DNA of 8,323 nucleotides from Micavibrio aeruginosavorus. Lineage in GTDB: Bacteria > Pseudomonadota > Alphaproteobacteria > UBA9219. The notes beneath the pieces were generated by a model. It was not told the DNA's origin. It saw only the letters and a program-made list of their open reading frames with translations, and did no database searches. Position 1 is the first letter of the stretch. Each line of letters opens with the position of its first letter. Below are positions 4,511 through 8,323 of the stretch, in pieces. Where the stretch lies: assembly GCA_020720905.1 (NCBI GenBank), contig DYNT01000055.1:1-8323 (forward strand). The letters are read 5' to 3'. The translations under genes were made by a program, and so were the position numbers.

Positions 4511-6637
4511 ATGGTTTCTATAATGAATGAAAGAAAAAACAACGTTAAAAAACCAAGCAAGAAAGATTTGCCTCCATTACCCGTTCTCCTAACTGAAAAA
4601 GAGCTTAAAGAAAAAGCACAAGTAGCACGTGAAATCGCTTATCACCGCGACTTGTATTATAATAAAGCAACTCCTGAAATTTCGGATGCTGAATTCGACG
4701 CGCTTGAACGTCGTTATAATGCGCTGTTGAATAAAGAAATTCCCTTATTAAAAGATATTGATGTACACGAAGCCAAAGTTGGCGCTACGCCCGCCGCTGG
4801 CTTTAGCAAGGTTGTGCATAGCGTGCCGATGCTCTCGCTTGGCAATGCGTTTGCCGCTGAGGATGTGAGCGACTTTATGGCACGTATCCGGCGCTTTTTA
4901 AGCCTTGCAGATGCAGCGCCCCTCGCCATGATGGCCGAGCCAAAGATTGATGGCCTCTCGGCCTCTCTTCGCTATGAAAAAGGTCGCCTTGTTCTGGCCG
5001 CCACGCGCGGTGATGGCCAAGTGGGTGAGAATATCACGGCGGGCGTGATGACGATCAAAAATGTGCCACATACCTTAAAAGGCTCTGCGCCCGATGTGCT
5101 TGAGGTGCGAGGCGAGATTTACATGAACCGCGCCGATTTCTTTGCCCTTAACGCGCAGCGCGAGGCAAAGGGCGAGCCTCTTTTCGCCAATCCCCGCAAC
5201 GCGGCGGCGGGCAGCGTGCGACAATTGGATGCGTCCATCACGGCCTCGCGCCCTCTGTCTTTCTTCGCTTATGCTTTGGGCGAGGCCTCCCCCCTGCCCT
5301 TTTCTTCACAACAAGGCTTGCGCGAACACCTTCAGGCATGGGGCTTTGCGGTTAATGAGCCAGCGCGCCTTTGTCACTCAACAGATGAGATTTTGACCTA
5401 TTACAATGCCCTTGAAGAGCAGCGGCACGCCCTGCCCTTTGACATCGATGGCGTAGTGTACAAGGTCAACGACTTTGCGTTGCAAGAAAGGCTTGGCTTT
5501 GTCAGCCGCGCCCCGCGTTGGGCCATCGCGCATAAGTTTGCGGCTGAACGCGCAGAAACAATCCTAAAAGCCATCACGATTCAAGTCGGACGAACGGGCG
5601 CGTTGACCCCCGTTGCTGCGTTAGAGCCGATCAACGTCGGCGGCGTGATGGTCAGCCGCGCCACACTCCACAACGAGGACGAAATTGCTCGCAAAGATAT
5701 TCGCGAAGGCGATACCGTCATCGTGCAACGCGCAGGCGATGTTATTCCGCAGATTGTCGAGGTTCTTTTAAAGCACCGCCCCGCTGGCTCTGCGCCTTTT
5801 GTATTTCCAGATCATTGCCCCGTTTGCGGCGCAAGAGCCGTGCGCGAGGATGGCATGGCAATCCGCCGCTGCACCGGCGGTCTGACATGCCCCGCACAAG
5901 CGGTTGAGCGCCTATGCCATTTCGTCAGCCGCGATGCGTTCAACATCGAAGGCCTTGGCGAGCGCCGCGTGGGCGAGTTGATGGAGGCAGGCTTCATCAA
6001 AACGCCTGCCGATATCTTTCGCCTTCACCATCATCGCGCTACCTTGGCTTTGCGCGAGGGGTGGAAGGAAAAGTCCGTGGCCAACCTTTTAGAGGCCATT
6101 GAAGCGAGGCGCACTATTTCCCTTGATAAGTTCATCTATGCCCTTGGCATCCGCCAAGTTGGCGAGGCCACGGCCAAGTTGCTCGCCAAGCACTATGGCT
6201 CGCTTCCCGCCCTGCAAGCAGCCATGATCGCAGCACAGGATGAAACGGGCGAGGCTTGGGCAGAACTGACCAGTATCGATCAAATAGGGACGCTGATGGC
6301 TCGCGATAGCGTCGCCTTTTTTGCCGAAGACCATAACCAGCAAGTTTTGGCCGATTTGAGCTCTGAGCTGACCCTCCTACCTTTTGTTCTAGTAGAAAAA
6401 CAATCGCCCCTTTCTGGAAAAACCATTGTATTTACAGGCACTTTACAAGGCATGGGACGCAGCGAAGCCAAAGCCAAAGCGGAAAATCTGGGGGCGAGGG
6501 TGTCGGGTTCCATCTCCTCTAAAACAAATTATCTCGTGGCAGGCGAAGGGGCAGGCAGCAAAGCCGATAAAGCCGCTTGGCTTGGCGTTACCGTGCTAGA
6601 TGAGGCCGCTTGGCTTCGTTTGATCGAAGCGTTCTAA
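4511..6637 (+). CDS. ligA: NAD+-dependent DNA ligase LigA
   Basis: A 708-residue ligase that seals nicks in replication and repair, using NAD+ to adenylate its active lysine. Numbered from ATG 4511, the domain order is canonical. Domain Ia contains YHRDLYYNKATPEISDAEFD; the nucleotidyltransferase domain has catalytic K145 in KIDG (145-148) and ATRGDG downstream. An OB-fold follows. A four-cysteine zinc site uses C436, C439, C454 and C460. Helix-hairpin-helix repeats come next (about 475-600, starting near FNIEGLGERRVGELM), then a C-terminal BRCT domain (about 632-708, GKTIVFTGTL). Length is normal for the family. An in-frame ATG at 4523 is an equal candidate start (704 residues). Neither has a clear ribosome-binding site, because the palindrome and its flank fill the upstream region. 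The first 25 or so residues form a lysine-rich, AT-rich extension unlike the rest of the gene. Confidence 0.97.
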   Translation: MVSIMNERKNNVKKPSKKDLPPLPVLLTEKELKEKAQVAREIAYHRDLYYNKATPEISDAEFDALERRYNALLNKEIPLLKDIDVHEAKVGATPAAGFSKVVHSVPMLSLGNAFAAEDVSDFMARIRRFLSLADAAPLAMMAEPKIDGLSASLRYEKGRLVLAATRGDGQVGENITAGVMTIKNVPHTLKGSAPDVLEVRGEIYMNRADFFALNAQREAKGEPLFANPRNAAAGSVRQLDASITASRPLSFFAYALGEASPLPFSSQQGLREHLQAWGFAVNEPARLCHSTDEILTYYNALEEQRHALPFDIDGVVYKVNDFALQERLGFVSRAPRWAIAHKFAAERAETILKAITIQVGRTGALTPVAALEPINVGGVMVSRATLHNEDEIARKDIREGDTVIVQRAGDVIPQIVEVLLKHRPAGSAPFVFPDHCPVCGARAVREDGMAIRRCTGGLTCPAQAVERLCHFVSRDAFNIEGLGERRVGELMEAGFIKTPADIFRLHHHRATLALREGWKEKSVANLLEAIEARRTISLDKFIYALGIRQVGEATAKLLAKHYGSLPALQAAMIAAQDETGEAWAELTSIDQIGTLMARDSVAFFAEDHNQQVLADLSSELTLLPFVLVEKQSPLSGKTIVFTGTLQGMGRSEAKAKAENLGARVSGSISSKTNYLVAGEGAGSKADKAAWLGVTVLDEAAWLRLIEAF

Positions 6638-6708
6638 CCCTCTGTACAATGAAGTTTTTTTTGCTTAACGTGAGGAAACTCGAATCAACTATTCGCCTGT
6701 GAGGCTTT
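6638..6708 (+). other. ligA to cyclase intergenic gap with T-run
   Basis: Contains an eight-T run (6655-6662) with no hairpin directly before it. A 6-bp stem GCTTCG/CGAAGC (6613-6618/6625-6630) lies at the end of ligA, 24 nt upstream of the T-run, too far for a standard intrinsic terminator. CGAAT/ATTCG (6681-6685/6691-6695) forms a small hairpin. GAGG at 6701-6704 is the likely ribosome-binding site for the GTG at 6709. I see no convincing promoter. Confidence 0.35.
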
Positions 6709-7746
6709 GTGACCGACGATAAAAACAACCTGCCAGACCTATGGGCCAAGCTTTCAATAGAGCTTATGACGCAGCATGGTCTTTCTCCGACACCGGATAA
6801 TTTCGCTGTCTACTATTGCTATTTTTCCAATGCGAACCCGAATCTGAAAATGGCGATGGGGCTTCTTATCGATCAAGATGGTCGCCTAACCCAAGATCAA
6901 TGTACTGAGCTTTTTTTGGCCCATCTTAGCCTAGAAGCTGAAAACAAAATGATTCAAAAATCCTCTGGCAACATTGTCGATGAAATCAACACGGTGATGA
7001 AGGTTTTGGAAAAATCGGTGGAGAAATCCAATCAATACGATCAGACACTGACCTCTTTCACGGGCGCGCTTCAATCCAATGTTTCGCTTGATCAAATTAA
7101 ATCGGCTGTTTCTCGCGTGGCCAATGAAACGCGCATCATGGCCGAACAGAATCAACGGCTTCAATCTCAACTCACATCGTCAACGCAGCAGCTCACCGAG
7201 ATGCGCTATAACCTTGACATTGTCCGTAAAGCCTCGCTGTCTGACGCGCTGACCAGCATTGGCAACCGTAAGTATTTCGATAATGAAATCAAACGCGCCA
7301 TTGATGAAGCTGTCGAAAATAGCACGCCTTTATCCTTACTGATGTGCGATATCGATTTGTTCAAAAAGTTCAACGATACCTATGGCCATTTGGTTGGTGA
7401 TGAAGTTCTGAAACTCGTTGCTAAAACGCTGGTTGAAAACTTAAAAGGCCGCGACATCATCGCCCGCTATGGCGGCGAGGAATTCGTGATCCTATTGCCT
7501 CAAACCACAGTCACGGATGCCGAGCGCGTTGGCAATCAGCTACGCAGTATTCTAGCCACCAAGCAAGTGCGCCGTCGCCGCACCAATGAAAATCTGGGTG
7601 TCGTCACCATCTCCATGGGCGCGACGGAATATGTTCCAAGCGAAGACACGGACAGCTTTATTGGCCGCGCCGACAGCGCCCTTTATGAGGCCAAACAGAC
7701 AGGCCGCAACAGGGTCGTGCCCAAGGCCGCACCGATAGAACAATAG
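6709..7746 (+). CDS. Diguanylate cyclase (GGDEF domain) with N-terminal helical region
   Basis: A 345-residue soluble protein predicted to make cyclic di-GMP from two GTP. The C-terminal GGDEF domain spans about 175-335. Its active-site loop is G255-G256-E257-E258-F259 within RYGGEEF, and D214 (CDIDLFKKFND) is the expected metal ligand, with N222/D223 near the substrate; ALYEAKQTGRNR closes the domain. All catalytic residues are present. The allosteric I-site position reads K-G-R-D instead of R-x-x-D, so product inhibition may be altered. Residues 1-75 resemble the helical region found before GGDEF domains in other alphaproteobacterial cyclases; 80-190 look coiled-coil, probably for dimerisation. 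No membrane segment is visible. The start is GTG 6709, with GAGG 4 nt upstream. The helicase gene follows after 18 nt in the same frame. The specific signal is unknown. Confidence 0.92.
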   Translation: MTDDKNNLPDLWAKLSIELMTQHGLSPTPDNFAVYYCYFSNANPNLKMAMGLLIDQDGRLTQDQCTELFLAHLSLEAENKMIQKSSGNIVDEINTVMKVLEKSVEKSNQYDQTLTSFTGALQSNVSLDQIKSAVSRVANETRIMAEQNQRLQSQLTSSTQQLTEMRYNLDIVRKASLSDALTSIGNRKYFDNEIKRAIDEAVENSTPLSLLMCDIDLFKKFNDTYGHLVGDEVLKLVAKTLVENLKGRDIIARYGGEEFVILLPQTTVTDAERVGNQLRSILATKQVRRRRTNENLGVVTISMGATEYVPSEDTDSFIGRADSALYEAKQTGRNRVVPKAAPIEQ

Positions 7747-7764
7747 GCACTATCATCCATCGCC

Positions 7765-8323
7765 ATGAAAGACTCTTTAGCCCAAGAAGAGAATGCCCCT
7801 CCCTACTGGCAGGGTCTCAACCCTGCGCAGCGCGCAGCGGTTGAGCAGTTAGACGGCGCTGTTCTTGTTTTAGCGGGCGCAGGAACAGGCAAGACACGCG
7901 TACTGACCTCGCGCCTTGCGCATCTGCTGGCAACGGGCAAGGCCGTTCCAGCGCAAATCATGGCTGTGACGTTCACCAACAAAGCCGCCGCCGAGATTCG
8001 TGAGCGCGTTTCCGGCCTTTTAGGCGGGCGTTCGGTTGAGGGCTGGCATTTGGGCACGTTTCATTCCCTCGCCGCAAGGCTTCTTCGCCCGCACGCTGAG
8101 CGCGTTGGGCTCAAGCCCTCCTTCACTATTTTGGGCACAGACGATCAGCTGCGCCTGATCAAGCAACTGTTGGAAGCCGAGAACATCGATGACAAGAAAT
8201 CACCGCCGCGCGTGGTGCTTAGTTTTATCGAGCGATGGAAGGATCGCGGGCTTCTTCCTGATGATGTCAGCAACGATCACTTTGACATTGCAAACGGCAA
8301 GCTGCCCAAGCTTTACAAGCTGT
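7765..8323 (+). CDS. UvrD/PcrA-type superfamily 1 DNA helicase, 5' part (truncated by window edge)
   Basis: 186 complete codons of a frame that is still open at the right edge; the full protein is expected to be several hundred residues longer. The family unwinds DNA 3'-5' in nucleotide excision and mismatch repair and removes proteins from DNA. Visible in order: Q-motif LNPAQRAAV (18-26), Walker A AGAGTGKT (37-44), motif Ia VTFTNKAAAEIRERV (68-82), and motif Ib GTFHSLAARLLRP (97-109). Later motifs, including Walker B, lie outside the window. ATG 7765 is the first start after the in-frame cyclase stop (TAG, 7744-7746). There is no clear ribosome-binding site, so coupling to the preceding gene is likely. 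UvrD and PcrA cannot be told apart from this N-terminal piece; Rep is a less likely alternative. Confidence 0.93.
   Translation, partial: MKDSLAQEENAPPYWQGLNPAQRAAVEQLDGAVLVLAGAGTGKTRVLTSRLAHLLATGKAVPAQIMAVTFTNKAAAEIRERVSGLLGGRSVEGWHLGTFHSLAARLLRPHAERVGLKPSFTILGTDDQLRLIKQLLEAENIDDKKSPPRVVLSFIERWKDRGLLPDDVSNDHFDIANGKLPKLYKL

Noticed and set aside
4329..4523. 64-residue open frame across the palindromic repeat
   Set aside because: It is made of repeat sequence and the end of the GIY-YIG gene in another frame; no coding signature.
6613..6662. Intrinsic terminator after ligA (6-bp stem plus T-run)
   Set aside because: The stem lies inside ligA and is 24 nt from the T-run; the geometry does not fit.

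Overview
This window looks like a chromosomal core segment of an alphaproteobacterium with moderate GC content. The case rests on the gene order bamD-recN-ligA, which is typical of that class (usually behind ftsZ-lpxC), and on the style of the encoded proteins. Nothing here fixes genus or family. The main strand is plus: bamD (lipoprotein of the outer-membrane protein assembly machine), recN (SMC-like double-strand-break repair ATPase), a small GIY-YIG nuclease gene, a 122-bp palindromic repeat, ligA (NAD+-dependent DNA ligase), a GGDEF diguanylate cyclase, and the first 186 codons of a UvrD/PcrA-type helicase that runs off the right edge. Only the first gene, an AAA/DUF4143 ATPase, is on the minus strand.

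Layout. 1-154 holds no gene, only a short degenerate direct repeat and a weak inverted repeat. 155-1333 (minus) is the ATPase, apparently read from an extended -10 promoter so close to its ATG that the mRNA should be leaderless. 1334-1534 is a divergent regulatory region: three short dyads, two TATAAT boxes facing opposite ways, and a nested hairpin whose 3' arm covers the only Shine-Dalgarno-like bases before the bamD GTG. From 1535 the plus-strand genes are tightly packed: 16 nt bamD-recN, an ATGA overlap recN/GIY-YIG, then 156 nt containing the palindrome, ligA, 71 nt, the cyclase, 18 nt, the helicase.

Function. RecN, LigA and the UvrD-like helicase form a DNA repair and replication set. 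BamD is an envelope gene that sits with them by ancestral order. The diguanylate cyclase has no obvious functional tie to its neighbours.

The most interesting spot is 4067-4509. A small GIY-YIG nuclease gene followed directly by a REP/MITE-like palindrome (12-bp perfect termini, two inner hairpins with mutually complementary loops) lies between recN and ligA, which are normally neighbours. TTATAACT occurs on both sides of the palindrome, once over the stop codon of the GIY-YIG gene and once 1 nt before the ligA ATG, as a target duplication would. I infer a nuclease-plus-palindrome unit comparable in concept to RAYT/REP systems. The sequence shows the arrangement; mobility is not shown.
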